Assembly (NCBI GenBank): GCA_910573755.1
Contig: CAJTBO010000013.1
Location: 48,550 to 112,549 of the forward strand
DNA from: Lachnospiraceae bacterium
GTDB lineage: Bacteria; Bacillota; Clostridia; Lachnospirales; Lachnospiraceae
DNA: 64,000 bases
Direction: 5' to 3'
Made by a program: the position numbers and the translations under genes. The notes under the pieces were generated by a model, which saw nothing but the letters and a program-made list of their open reading frames with translations, was not told where the DNA came from and did no database searches. This document shows, one piece after another, positions 8,026 to 16,077 of the stretch (the first letter of the stretch is position 1; the number at the start of each line of letters is the position of its first letter).

Positions 8026-8907
8026 TTGCATTTTACGGGAAGGACGTGGAGGCCGCCCTATGAGGCGCATTCCGTCATTATACAGGCAACTTCCGGCTGC
8101 ACCTATAAAAAATGCCGTTTCTGCAATCTTTACAAAGACGAGAGTTTCCGTATGTCACCGATGGAAGAGTTCGAGGAAGATCTGGCGGAGATCAAAAGCT
8201 ATCAGCCCTATGCGCGGCGCATTTTCTGGACGGGGGCAAACCCGTTCGCCATGAGCTATGAGAACCTGAAACTTCGTGCGCTGACGGTGCGGGATTACCT
8301 CATCAAATGCCAGACGATGGCCATGTTTGCCAGCATCCGGGATATCAGGGACAAGGAAGTATGGCAGCTTAAGAAGCTCCGGGCGATGGGGATAAACGGG
8401 CTGACCATCGGGACGGAGAGCGGTGACGATGGCACGCTCGCCCTGGCAGACAAAGGGTACACGGCGGCTGACATACTGGAGCAGTGCCGGAAGCTGGACG
8501 AGGCAGGGATAGAATATTATTTCGTCTACATGACCGGGCTTGCGGGGAAAGGAAGGGGATACTGGAATGCGGTGAACAGTGCAAAGCTGTTCAGCCGGCT
8601 CAATCCATATTTTATTTCCGTGGATTCCTTCACGCTGTTCCCGGATACGGAGCTGTACCGCATGGAGCGGGAGGGCAGTTTTGCCCCTGACGGTGAGAAG
8701 GAGCGCCTGCGGGAACTGCAGGTGTTTATCCAGAACTTACAGATACGGACGCACCTTTTTGCCAACTCAAGTTCAAATTTTTACCCGGTCACTGCCTATC
8801 TGCCGAAGGAGCGGGATTCCGTGGTCAGTGAGCTGCAGCACATCATAGATACAGTAAGCGAGGAGGAAATGGCGGAATACCGCAGAAGTTTGAAATCTTT
8901 AGGATGA
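8026..8907 (+). CDS. Radical SAM protein, paralogue 2 (TTG start)
   Basis: 293 residues, clearly related to its neighbour: both begin [HY]FTGRTWRPPYEA-like, with GCTYKKCRFC (again CX4CX2C), GANPFAMSYE, MGINGLTIGTESGDD and SVDSFTLFPDTELY. The start is a TTG five bases after AGGAGGTGAT, which overlaps the stop codon of paralogue 1; no ATG fits better. Tandem duplication and translational coupling suggest joint function. HxlR control is inferred from the layout. Confidence 0.9.
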   Translation: MHFTGRTWRPPYEAHSVIIQATSGCTYKKCRFCNLYKDESFRMSPMEEFEEDLAEIKSYQPYARRIFWTGANPFAMSYENLKLRALTVRDYLIKCQTMAMFASIRDIRDKEVWQLKKLRAMGINGLTIGTESGDDGTLALADKGYTAADILEQCRKLDEAGIEYYFVYMTGLAGKGRGYWNAVNSAKLFSRLNPYFISVDSFTLFPDTELYRMEREGSFAPDGEKERLRELQVFIQNLQIRTHLFANSSSNFYPVTAYLPKERDSVVSELQHIIDTVSEEEMAEYRRSLKSLG

Positions 8908-8973
8908 GGAATTATAATCCGATATAATTTATAGTGGAAAAGAATAGCGGTTTGAGGGAAAGATAAAGGCGGA

Positions 8974-9430
8974 ATGCTCGAAGGTACATATCGTGCTGGT
9001 CACTGCCTATGTGAACTATGCTCTGGATGGGTAGTAAAGGCGAGTCGTTTCCTCTTGAAAGACGATCTGGAGCAGACCCTGCAGGAGTGTGTGGATGATA
9101 TATTACGGGAAATCCGACAGGAGGAGCAGGTTGTGGAGTTCGGATTTCCTGCAAAAGCTCATGGGGCAGTTTGCCATGCCGGAGGATGGGGAATTTTCAG
9201 AAGAGGAAATGGATAGATATGTGTCAGGGGTGAGGGGTTACGAAGACCGCTTTGAGTGGCTCTTAAACTTAAGCCCCGATGCGGGAGGGGGACTGGATGA
9301 TGCCGGTTCCCCCGTTTATTTTAAGAAGATAACGGTCACGCCGGATGACGAGAGGGCATGGTTCAGGATGCACCCGCAGTGGTCGAAATCCAACAGGTAT
9401 GCGGAGCTGGAGGTGTGGATATTCATTTAA
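8974..9430 (+). pseudogene. Frameshifted hypothetical gene
   Basis: Two reading frames join into one plausible acidic protein: DDLEQTLQECVDDILREIRQ in the first, and FAMPEDGEFSEEEMDRYVSG through TPDDERAWFRMHPQWSKSNR in the second. The shift falls around 9135-9150, and the front half has no good start. The C-terminal part is reminiscent of small hypothetical proteins of clostridial mobile elements; the family is not identified. Best read as a decayed cargo gene. Confidence 0.5.
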
Positions 9431-9509
9431 AACGAAAGAGGGACAGGGCGGAAGGGCTGTGGCGCAGCCTTTCCGTCCTGTCCGGCACTTTGCGGTTACA
9501 ATTCTGTAT

Positions 9510-9722
9510 TCATTTCTTTTGCGTCTGTCGGCAGGCATTTCCCCAAGAACATGGCCTTGCAGTCGGAAAATCCCAGCAGGTAGGCGAGCATCCCAAACCG
9601 GGATCAATAGCACAAGTGCTATGCGCGTTCTGCTCACTGACGTACCGGTCGATCAGCAGCCGGATTTCTTTTGATAAATCCATCCATGAGCTGGTACAAT
9701 GCAGAATCTTTTTCCAATCCAA
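9510..9722 (-). CDS. Small hypothetical protein (TTG start), possibly broken at its end
   Basis: GGAAGGAGG lies immediately upstream of a TTG at 9722, giving MDWKKILHCTSSWMDLSKEI, then RLLIDRYVSEQNAHSTCAI. The first ~45 residues look protein-like; the last ~20 (Cys/Pro-rich) look like a shifted frame. No family is recognised. It may be a remnant of an element-borne gene. Confidence 0.35.
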   Translation of the reverse strand: MDWKKILHCTSSWMDLSKEIRLLIDRYVSEQNAHSTCAIDPGLGCSPTCWDFPTARPCSWGNACRQTQKK

Positions 9723-9933
9723 TCCCTCCTTCCGTGGTGTCGTAGCTTACCTCTGTTTTGGCGGGATAGCAAGTGGAAAAAGAAAAAAGCCGGAAAACCA
9801 TCTTGTAGCGTCCGACATTTTCTGATAAAATATCCATACGGGGTACTGCCATAACGGGATAGGCGGTCAGTCCTTCTTCGCAGAGGGACTATCCCTCTGA
9901 CAACGGGTAAAACCGGGAAAGGAGGGATTGCTT

Positions 9934-10026
9934 ATGAGTGACTATGAACTGCTGACGGTTGTTCTGATGATTCTTGGAATCATCGTTTCGATCTTGATAG
10001 CGTACATAAACCACACAAAAAAGTAA
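9934..10026 (+). CDS. Putative holin-like mini-toxin (30 residues)
   Basis: A GGAGGG ribosome site seven bases upstream precedes ATG and a 30-codon ORF: MSDYELLTVVLMILGIIVSI, then LIAYINHTKK. This is one membrane helix with a short polar head and a basic tail, the pattern of the putative holin-like toxin family and of TxpA/BsrG-type type I toxins. It ends inside a strong intrinsic terminator. Type I partners are usually antisense RNAs over the 3' end; none can be proven here. GGACTATCCCTCTG and GTCAGTCC upstream may form leader structure. Confidence 0.68.
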   Translation: MSDYELLTVVLMILGIIVSILIAYINHTKK

Positions 10027-10057
10027 CCGCCCTCGGCCAAAGGATGCGGTTACTTTT
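10021..10057 (+). terminator. Intrinsic terminator of the mini-toxin
   Basis: AAGTAACCGC (starting in the last toxin codons) pairs perfectly with GCGGTTACTT (10046-10055), loop of 15, followed by a T run. The stem overlaps the stop codon, as is common in mini-toxin genes. Confidence 0.85.
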
Positions 10058-10368
10058 TTAGAAACCAATTTCTAAGGGCTGACCGTCTATCGGCAGTATT
10101 CCCTTTTGTATTTTCATTGTAGCAGATTCCGCCGCATCTGTCAAACGCTGCGGAGCGTTCCGCTGAAATCATTTTATGCCAGATTCCGCACAAAAGCAAA
10201 GGTTTTCTGTCGAATCCCGTTTGTCGAATGTCGAATTGGGTGGGGTAAATGGGGTAAAGAGGGGTAAAAGTCATCAAAATCTAACAGCGGCACAGGCGGC
10301 AATTCAGAAATAATGCCATAGGATTTTGGGTACTCGCAGGCAAAAGTATTGAAGAATGGCTTAAAATA

Positions 10369-10400
10369 AGCTGAAAGCAAGGCTTTCAGCTAGGTTTTTT
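10369..10400 (+). terminator. Strong intrinsic terminator hairpin
   Basis: AGCTGAAAGC / GCTTTCAGCT, a perfect 10-bp stem with a 3-base loop, followed by AGG and T6. No gene precedes it closely. The 900 bases between the mini-toxin and the flavoprotein gene otherwise hold only repeats and a promoter; 10060-10360 shows no convincing gene. Confidence 0.75.
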
Positions 10401-10483
10401 AGGCTTGGTGGGGTTCATCACGGTGGGTGGTGGGCCCCTATTTTTGTGTTTTTGGATGCCGCTGATAGAATGGCGATAGGGGA

Positions 10484-10553
10484 AAAAATCGTACTATCAG
10501 GCAAAAGTATACTTTCACGCAAAAGTCCGGGGTTTCCGTGATAGTATAAAACG
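10484..10553. repeat. Iteron-like dispersed repeat, copy 2
   Basis: TACTATCAGGCAAAAGTATA is followed by CTTTCACGCAAAAGTCCG and then GTTTCCGTGATAGTATAA. The last word matches copy 1 almost exactly and the first is its inverted form, so the copy is roughly palindromic. Confidence 0.6.
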
Positions 10554-10648
10554 GAAAGGTAAAAGGGTGTAGGATATTGTTGGTTTTTGCGGAAAAGGGT
10601 ATTAGGTTGGCGGAAAATGCTGTTGAAAGACGGGGGATATGATACAAA

Positions 10649-10732
10649 CACGGAAACTGCTCGGAGTTTTCGTGTTTGTATTGGTGTTTCCGTGATAGTT
10701 TGGAGTTTTGCGTGATAGTATACAGTAAAATT
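10649..10732. repeat. Iteron-like dispersed repeat, copy 3
   Basis: ACACGGAAACTGCTCGGAG, TTTTCGTGTTTGTATTGG, GTTTCCGTGATAGTTTGGAG and TTTTGCGTGATAGTATAC follow one another. CGTGATAGTATA-type words occur two or three times at irregular spacing. Confidence 0.6.
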
Positions 10733-10768
10733 GAAAAATATTAGCGGGAGGACAAGGGCTGGTTGATG

Positions 10769-10900
10769 GCTCTTTTTTGCTTTCCACTCCCGAAAAATAG
10801 TCGTTTCGTGCCATCGGGTGAAAAACAGAAAATTTTTATGGTATAATTCAGAGGATGCTTTTACTTTAGCGGGAACGGCTTTCTGCCGAAGTAATAGAAA
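10769..10900 (+). repeat. 131-bp promoter-bearing repeat, copy A
   Basis: Nearly identical (about 94% by eye, one indel) to 15300-15430. It carries an extended -10 promoter, TGG-TATAAT (TATAAT at 10842-10847), and ends GCCGAAGTAATAGAAA, 23 bases before the flavoprotein start codon. The repeat therefore supplies the promoter and leader for that gene, as its twin does for the flavodoxin-like reductase. A decayed third copy lies at 12117-12184. Confidence 0.85.
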
Positions 10901-10923
10901 ACAGCAGAGAGGATGATATACGG

Positions 10924-11949
10924 ATGTATGATGTGATAGTGGTCGGAGCGGGGCCTGCGGGATGCACGGCTGCCAAGACTTTAGCGGAAAAAGGCTATAA
11001 GGTTCTCTTGGTGGAGAAGTTCAAAATGCCAAGGTATAAGTCCTGTTCGGGTGTTTTGATAAAGAAATCAATGGAACTTGTGAAAAGTTATTTCGGGGAG
11101 GATGTGCCGGAATCTGCCATGTGTACCCCGACAGAGAACAAGGGAATGATCTTCACAAATGATGCAGGGAAAGAATACCGCTTCGAGCAGGAGGGGCTGA
11201 ATGTATGGCGCAGCCATTTTGACGGGTGGCTTACCAAGAAAGCAAAGGAGAGCGGCGCAGAGGTCAGGGATGGTGTGGCGGCACTTTCCTGCACGGAAAA
11301 GGACGGATTTGTGGAAATCAGTCTGCATGGGGAAAGTGATTATACGGAAAGCGCAAGGTATGTGATTGACGGCGAGGGTGTTGTCGGAACATTGAAACGG
11401 AAGATTACTGGGGAGGTTCCCGGATACATAACCACGTTCCAGACATTCAACGAGGGCAGCATTGATTTAGACCCACATTACTTTTATGCGTACCTACAGC
11501 CGGAATTGTCGGAGTATGATGCGTGGTTCAACGTGAAGGATGACCTGCTGGTGCTTGGCGTGTCTGTGAAGGATATGGATAAAATCGGGCATTATTACGG
11601 GCGATTCATTGCATATATGGAAGAAAATCACCACCTGCGTATCAGCAGGCAGACGAAAGAGGAAAAGTGGCTGATGCCGCATATCCGTCCGGGATGCCGT
11701 GTAGACTACGGTGTGGGGCGCGTCCTTTTTGCGGGGGAAGTCGCCGGGTTCTTAAACCCGATGGGCGAGGGCATATCTGCCGGGATGGAGAGCGGCTACT
11801 GTGCCGCCTGCGCAATCATGGAGCATTTTGATAATCCGTCAATAGCTCGTGAGGTTTATCGGCAAAGCACGGAAAACCTCAAATCCTATATGCAACGCCA
11901 GTGGAGCCTTGTGGGAGGAATGGCTGGCACGTTTAGGGAGATGGAATGA
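10924..11949 (+). CDS. FAD-dependent oxidoreductase, geranylgeranyl-reductase-like
   Basis: 341 residues. An N-terminal Rossmann fold (VVGAGPAGCTAAKTLAEKG, ending LLVEK) binds FAD. The RYKSCSGVL segment follows the dinucleotide fold as in geranylgeranyl/digeranylgeranylglycerophospholipid reductases. Later FAD contacts are VLFAGEVAGFLNPMGEGISA and GMESGY. The substrate in bacteria is uncertain (isoprenoid or other unsaturated carbon bonds). It is transcribed from the 131-bp repeat upstream. A remnant of a second copy of its 3' end lies at the left edge of the window. Confidence 0.88.
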   Translation: MYDVIVVGAGPAGCTAAKTLAEKGYKVLLVEKFKMPRYKSCSGVLIKKSMELVKSYFGEDVPESAMCTPTENKGMIFTNDAGKEYRFEQEGLNVWRSHFDGWLTKKAKESGAEVRDGVAALSCTEKDGFVEISLHGESDYTESARYVIDGEGVVGTLKRKITGEVPGYITTFQTFNEGSIDLDPHYFYAYLQPELSEYDAWFNVKDDLLVLGVSVKDMDKIGHYYGRFIAYMEENHHLRISRQTKEEKWLMPHIRPGCRVDYGVGRVLFAGEVAGFLNPMGEGISAGMESGYCAACAIMEHFDNPSIAREVYRQSTENLKSYMQRQWSLVGGMAGTFREME

Positions 11950-11997
11950 TGTGAGGGAAAAGGGCTGCTCGATATCTGCAGGCAAAACCCTTATAGG

Positions 11998-12075
11998 AAC
12001 ACGGAAACTGCTTGTATTATCAAGGAAACCTGCGGGGAGTTTTCGTGATAATATAGGTGTTTCCGTGTTTGCATA
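11998..12075. repeat. Iteron-like dispersed repeat, copy 4
   Basis: ACACGGAAACTGCTTGTATT is followed by ATCAAGGAAACCTGCGGGGA, then GTTTTCGTGATAATATAGG and TGTTTCCGTGTTTGCATATG. It shares long words with copies 1 and 3 and lies just after the flavoprotein gene. Confidence 0.6.
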
Positions 12076-12116
12076 TGAAAAAACGGTAAAAATAAATGGA
12101 TAAATGATAAACAAGG

Positions 12117-12184
12117 AAAAGGGCTGTTCATGGCTCTTTTTTGATTTCCTGAAAAATACTTGTCTTATGCCATTGGATAAAAAC
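12117..12184 (+). repeat. Decayed third copy of the promoter-bearing repeat
   Basis: AAAAGGGCTGTTCATGGCTC followed by TTTTTTGATTTCCTGAAAAA and a CCATTGGATAAAAACAG tail aligns with the left half of copies A and B and their flank, with small deletions. The TATAAT part is missing. Confidence 0.6.
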
Positions 12185-12221
12185 AGTGAAGTGCTACGCA
12201 GATTTTTTTAATGAAAGGTAT

Positions 12222-12252
12222 TGACTATTCCCTTGGGGGTTAGTTTATCATA
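12222..12252 (+). promoter_or_regulatory. MerR-type promoter with 19-bp spacer
   Basis: TTGACT (12222-12227), then exactly 19 bases centred on the dyad CCCTTGGGGG, then TATCAT (12247-12252). Over-long spacers carrying a dyad are the hallmark of promoters activated by MerR proteins through DNA untwisting. The first gene downstream is a MerR regulator, so autoregulation is expected. Confidence 0.75.
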
Positions 12253-12270
12253 AGTCTTGGAGGTGAAAAT

Positions 12271-13131
12271 ATGCTGATCAACGAAGTGTGCAGGGAATGT
12301 TCCTTAACCAAAAAGGCCATTGAGTATTATATAGAGCAGGGGATTGTTGCTCCAGCTATACAGGAGAATGGATACCGCAGTTTTTCAGATGAGGATATTG
12401 CTGTTTTGAAAAAAGTTTCTGTTTTAAGAACCCTGGGATTATCTGTTGCGGATATCCATGATGTCCTGTCGAACAAGGATGCGGCGGCATTAAATGAGGT
12501 CTACCATAAGAAGTCTGTGCAAATGCTTATTCAGCAGGAAAAGCAGGGACTGATCCAGGAGCTTGCATCAAATCATGATTGGGAACAGATACAGAGCAGA
12601 CTGCATCGGCTTCAAAAAAAGCAGATGGTTTTGGAACGCCTGATAGATGCCTTTCCGGGGTATTACGGAAAATTCCTCTGCCTGCATTTTGCACCATATC
12701 TTAATTGCCTGGTTGTGACAGACACACAGCAGGAGGCGTTTGATGCAGTCATTGCTTTTCTGGACAGTGCTGATTTTGACATTCCGGACGATCTGAAAGG
12801 GTATCTTGACGAGATAACCCTGAATCTTGGCAGTGGATTTATGGAAGCTGCATCATCCAGTATAAATGAGGCTGTCAATGAAACAGAAAAATACATTGCA
12901 GACCACCATGAAGAAATCGAAAGATATCTTACCTATAAACGTTCTGAAGAATATGAAACCACGCCTGCCGGACGCCTGGAAAAGGAACTGCGCCGGTTCA
13001 ACAGCATGAGCGGATATAATGACATATTTATTCCGGCAATGTGCCAGTTAAGTGAATCTTATCGAAAATACCATGAAGGGTTATTGGCGGCAAATGAAAT
13101 GCTTTCAAAAAAATATACGGAGCCGGAATAA
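12271..13131 (+). CDS. MerR-family transcriptional regulator with large effector domain
   Basis: 286 residues. The N-terminal winged helix (CSLTKKAIEYYIEQGIVAP, RSFSDEDIAVLKKVSVLR) is followed by the dimerisation helix and a ~190-residue C-terminal region of unknown ligand, longer than in metal sensors. GGAGGTG precedes the ATG. It is first in an operon with an ABC-2-type exporter (ATPase, permease, small membrane protein) and a GntR regulator, behind a MerR-type promoter. It likely induces the exporter on binding a drug-like or peptide ligand. Confidence 0.92.
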   Translation: MLINEVCRECSLTKKAIEYYIEQGIVAPAIQENGYRSFSDEDIAVLKKVSVLRTLGLSVADIHDVLSNKDAAALNEVYHKKSVQMLIQQEKQGLIQELASNHDWEQIQSRLHRLQKKQMVLERLIDAFPGYYGKFLCLHFAPYLNCLVVTDTQQEAFDAVIAFLDSADFDIPDDLKGYLDEITLNLGSGFMEAASSSINEAVNETEKYIADHHEEIERYLTYKRSEEYETTPAGRLEKELRRFNSMSGYNDIFIPAMCQLSESYRKYHEGLLAANEMLSKKYTEPE

Positions 13132-13174
13132 TATGCGGAGAAAAGAGTTTGAAAATATTACGGGGAGGTTCTAT

Positions 13175-14047
13175 ATGGAAAACATTTTAGAAATATCAAA
13201 ATTAAACAAGTCTTACACGGATTTTTCATTGACAGATGTTTCATTTTCTCTGCCGGATAACAGCATTACCGGATTTATAGGTGTCAATGGTTCGGGGAAA
13301 ACAACTACAATCAGGTCTATTTTAGGGCTGGTAAAATTCAATTCCGGGACCATTAAGTTATTTGGACAGGACATGAACGGAAACACAAGGTCACTTAAAG
13401 AACGTATTGGCGTTGTATTGGACGAGGGCGGATTTTATGAAGAATTCAGTATGTCTGAAATGAAAGGGATTGTATCCCCGGCTTATAAAAACTGGCAGGA
13501 ACGGGATTACAATGATTACATGGAGCAGTTTGGACTGAACCAAAAGCAAAAGATTTCCACCTTGTCAAAGGGCATGAAGATGAAATTTTCTTTGGCACTG
13601 GCTTTATCACATGAAGCAGAGCTTTTGATCATGGATGAGCCGACAAGCGGATTAGACCCTTTGGTCCGCAGCCAGATGTTAAAAATACTGGCAGGCTACA
13701 TGAAAAAAAGCGGCAGGGCTGTGTTCTTTTCGACCCATATCACTTCCGATCTGGAACAGATTGCAGACAGGCTGATACTCATTGACAACGGGCGCATCCT
13801 TTTTCAGGAAAAAAAGGATACTCTGCTTGAAACATACAGGATTGTAAAAGGTGATAACAGTTTGCTGAACGCAGAGAGCAGGAAGCTGTTCTTAAGTTTG
13901 AATCCAATGGAGCGTAGTTTTATAGGATTAACCGATAAGCCGAAAGAAATTGTCAGGATTATGCCGGACGCTTTAATGGAGCGCCCAACAATCGAAAATA
14001 TTATGCTTGGGAAGATAGAGAGGGGGAATGCATCATGGCAGCTTTAA
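13175..14047 (+). CDS. ABC transporter ATPase (ABC-2 exporter)
   Basis: 290 residues from the ATG behind GGGGAGG. Walker A GVNGSGKTT, signature-like LSKGMKMK (the SKGM form common in ABC-2 exporters), Walker B LLIMDEPTSGLDP and switch FFSTHI are present. The ~70-residue C-terminal extension is typical of YtrB/BcrA-like ATPases. It overlaps the permease gene by 13 bp. It sits between MerR and GntR regulators, so the exporter is probably under dual control. Confidence 0.95.
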   Translation: MENILEISKLNKSYTDFSLTDVSFSLPDNSITGFIGVNGSGKTTTIRSILGLVKFNSGTIKLFGQDMNGNTRSLKERIGVVLDEGGFYEEFSMSEMKGIVSPAYKNWQERDYNDYMEQFGLNQKQKISTLSKGMKMKFSLALALSHEAELLIMDEPTSGLDPLVRSQMLKILAGYMKKSGRAVFFSTHITSDLEQIADRLILIDNGRILFQEKKDTLLETYRIVKGDNSLLNAESRKLFLSLNPMERSFIGLTDKPKEIVRIMPDALMERPTIENIMLGKIERGNASWQL

Positions 14048-14658
14048 TAAAAAAGGACTTTATGCTGTTAAAAAAATATGTGCTGTTTATAATTGTAATC
14101 GTGTTCGCCCTGCCTGCCGCACTTGCAGCAAAATCAAATGAAGTGAATATCGTCCAGTCAACAATGGCTTTTGCTTTTGAAGTGATTTATTCTGAATTCC
14201 TGATATGCCGCTATCTGGCAATGAAAGAATACCAGTATCCCAAAACAGCGAGTTTTTTATGTACGCTTCCCTACACGCGGAATATGCAGGTTGCCAGTAA
14301 ATATTTGATCTATTTCATTGTGTTTGCATTTTGCTGTACGGTATACTGGATTGATACGTTGTTTGTTCCGAATTTAATCAGACTCAGTTCAGATTTGGTC
14401 ATACCGGTTTTATTTGCCGTTTCCGTTCTTTATAGTATTTATATGCCCGTACAGTACAAGTTTGGATATGATAAATCAAAACTCATATTCATGTTTCTGC
14501 TGATTGTGTTTCCGTTGTTTATTGCCAAGGCAAATACAACAATGATCATGGAAGTTTTATCAAATATAACTATTCCCGTAATGTTGATATTGGCATTAGC
14601 GGCATTGGCTTTATCTGTAATGGTATCTGCAAAAATATTTAATGGGAAGGAATTATAA
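14035..14658 (+). CDS. ABC-2 type permease
   Basis: 207 residues, about six hydrophobic helices (for example YVLFIIVIVFALPAALAA and VMLILALAALALSVMV). It begins MAALIKKDFMLLKKY, the usual cytosolic start of small ABC-2 permeases. The start overlaps the end of the ATPase gene, giving coupled synthesis of the two exporter subunits. Substrate unknown. Confidence 0.9.
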   Translation: MAALIKKDFMLLKKYVLFIIVIVFALPAALAAKSNEVNIVQSTMAFAFEVIYSEFLICRYLAMKEYQYPKTASFLCTLPYTRNMQVASKYLIYFIVFAFCCTVYWIDTLFVPNLIRLSSDLVIPVLFAVSVLYSIYMPVQYKFGYDKSKLIFMFLLIVFPLFIAKANTTMIMEVLSNITIPVMLILALAALALSVMVSAKIFNGKEL

Positions 14659-14666
14659 AGGGAAAA

Positions 14667-14825
14667 ATGGATGGACATAAAATTTTCAAAAATGCAGCAA
14701 TACCTGTCATCTTGATGATTGTAGGCTTATGCCGTTATACGCAGAATCTGCCTTTATCGATAATTGCCGGGATAGGGATTTACGCAATAGCTTCCTCCAT
14801 AGACAGGTTCATAAAAAAGAGGTGA
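14667..14825 (+). CDS. Small membrane protein (52 residues)
   Basis: An ATG nine bases after the permease stop opens MDGHKIFKNAAIPVILMIVG, followed by a second hydrophobic stretch (LSIIAGIGIYAIASSI) and a basic end DRFIKKR. It has two predicted helices. It lies between the permease and GntR genes with tight spacing and probably belongs to the transporter operon. The function is not known. Confidence 0.65.
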   Translation: MDGHKIFKNAAIPVILMIVGLCRYTQNLPLSIIAGIGIYAIASSIDRFIKKR

Positions 14826-14829
14826 CGCC

Positions 14830-15174
14830 ATGCTGAGACAGGATAGTACAAAAAGATACAATCAGCTTGCGGTTGATCTTTTGAAGAAAATACTTAACAG
14901 GCATTATTTGCCGGGAAGTAAACTTCCATCGACAAGGGAACTGGCAAAACAGGCAGGGGTGAATCCTAATACAATGCAAAGAGCCTTACAAGTCCTGCAG
15001 GATGAGAAAATACTCATAAAGCAGTCAACAACTGGAAGGTATGTTACAACAGATATCCAACACCTTAAAAATATCCGAAATAGAATGCTGGAACAGATAA
15101 AGCAAAATTATCAGGAAGAAATCAGGTCATATGGAAGTGGGTTTGAAAACGATGGGACAATCGGAGGAAAATAG
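14830..15174 (+). CDS. GntR-family regulator, YtrA subfamily
   Basis: 114 residues. The N-terminal GntR winged helix (KLPSTRELAKQAGVNPNTMQ, RALQVLQDEKIL) is followed only by a ~40-residue helical tail, which defines the short YtrA group. YtrA regulators typically repress the ABC exporter of their own operon, matching the upstream MerR-ABC genes. GAGGTGA precedes the ATG and overlaps the previous stop. The segment after it (15175-15299) looks like a remnant that runs into the 131-bp repeat. Confidence 0.93.
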   Translation: MLRQDSTKRYNQLAVDLLKKILNRHYLPGSKLPSTRELAKQAGVNPNTMQRALQVLQDEKILIKQSTTGRYVTTDIQHLKNIRNRMLEQIKQNYQEEIRSYGSGFENDGTIGGK

Positions 15175-15299
15175 ATGGCGTTCTGTGCTGCTGAATGTTT
15201 TACTTGATCCTGATGGCATTCTGTGCAGTGTTTTATAAGGCGGACTGGAAACAGTGCATCTTCTTTTCCGGGCTGAATTATTCGCTGCTGTTTCTGACG

Positions 15300-15430
15300 G
15301 CTCTTTTTTGCTTTCCACTCCTGAAAAATAGTCATTTCGTGCTATCGGGTGAAAAACAGAAAATTTTTATGGTATAATTCAGAGGATGTTTTGCTTTAGC
15401 GGAAACGGTTTTCTGCCGAAGTAATAGAAA
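15300..15430 (+). repeat. 131-bp promoter-bearing repeat, copy B
   Basis: Twin of 10769-10900. The extended -10 (TGG-TATAAT, hexamer 15373-15378) is conserved. About seven substitutions and one indel separate the copies. It ends 43 bases before the flavodoxin-like reductase gene and probably drives it. Confidence 0.85.
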
Positions 15431-15473
15431 GAACACAAGAATCAAATAGAAGGATATGGAGGCTGGATAGTCA

Positions 15474-16013
15474 ATGAGCAATATTGTTATTTTGGTTGGG
15501 AGCATGAGAAAAAATGGTAATACAGATCTGCTTGCGCAGGCATTTGCAGAAGGAGCCCGTGAAAATAATTTTGTGGAAATTGTATCTGTTGCCGATTATA
15601 AGGTCAACCCCTGTATCGGGTGTAATTCATGTTTTATAAAGGAAGGGAATAAGTGCTTTCAAAATGATGACATGGATGGGATATATGAAAAATTGAAAGT
15701 GGCTGATATGGTGGTTGTGGCATCGCCGGTATATTTTTATGGCATTAGTGCAGAACTAAAAGCGGTAATTGACAGACTGCATACGCCTATGAGAAATGAG
15801 TTTTCAATCAAAAAACTTGCTTTACTTCTGGTTGGGGCGGCAGAACTGCCAGAATTGTTTGATGCAATAAAATTGCAATATCAGCTTGTGCTTAATTTCT
15901 TCCATTTGGAAGATGCGGGTATGGTGCTTGTGGGAGGAGTTAAGGATAAAGGGGACATCAAAGGAAATGCGGCACTGAAGGAAGCATACGATTTGGGATT
16001 GTCGATTAAATGA
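15474..16013 (+). CDS. NAD(P)H-dependent FMN reductase / flavodoxin-like protein
   Basis: 179 residues. The FMN phosphate loop is at the N-terminus (VGSMRKNGNTDLLAQAF), then NPCIGCNSCF with cysteines seen in iron-sulfur flavoprotein-like members, then ASPVYFYGISAELKAVIDRL, the flavin-contact loop of NADPH-dependent FMN reductases. Likely a soluble reductase of quinones, nitro- or azo-compounds. GGAGG lies upstream. The following AraC and cupin genes may form a stress-response set. Confidence 0.9.
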   Translation: MSNIVILVGSMRKNGNTDLLAQAFAEGARENNFVEIVSVADYKVNPCIGCNSCFIKEGNKCFQNDDMDGIYEKLKVADMVVVASPVYFYGISAELKAVIDRLHTPMRNEFSIKKLALLLVGAAELPELFDAIKLQYQLVLNFFHLEDAGMVLVGGVKDKGDIKGNAALKEAYDLGLSIK

Positions 16014-16077
16014 TGAGATTTGGAATAACTCAAAGATTTGTTAAAGAACAATAAGAACCGGCAGGAGTAAAAGAAGT

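Noticed and set aside
8912..9154. Minus-strand frame opposite the frameshifted gene
   Set aside because: Pro/His-rich shadow; the plus-strand halves join into a more convincing protein.
10050..10814. Several overlapping short minus-strand frames in the repeat region
   Set aside because: No ribosome sites, and they run through terminators and repeats; treated as non-coding.
15195..15377. 60-codon membrane ORF before the flavodoxin-like gene
   Set aside because: Its second half is translated from the 131-bp repeat and it has no ribosome site. At most a remnant in 15175-15299.
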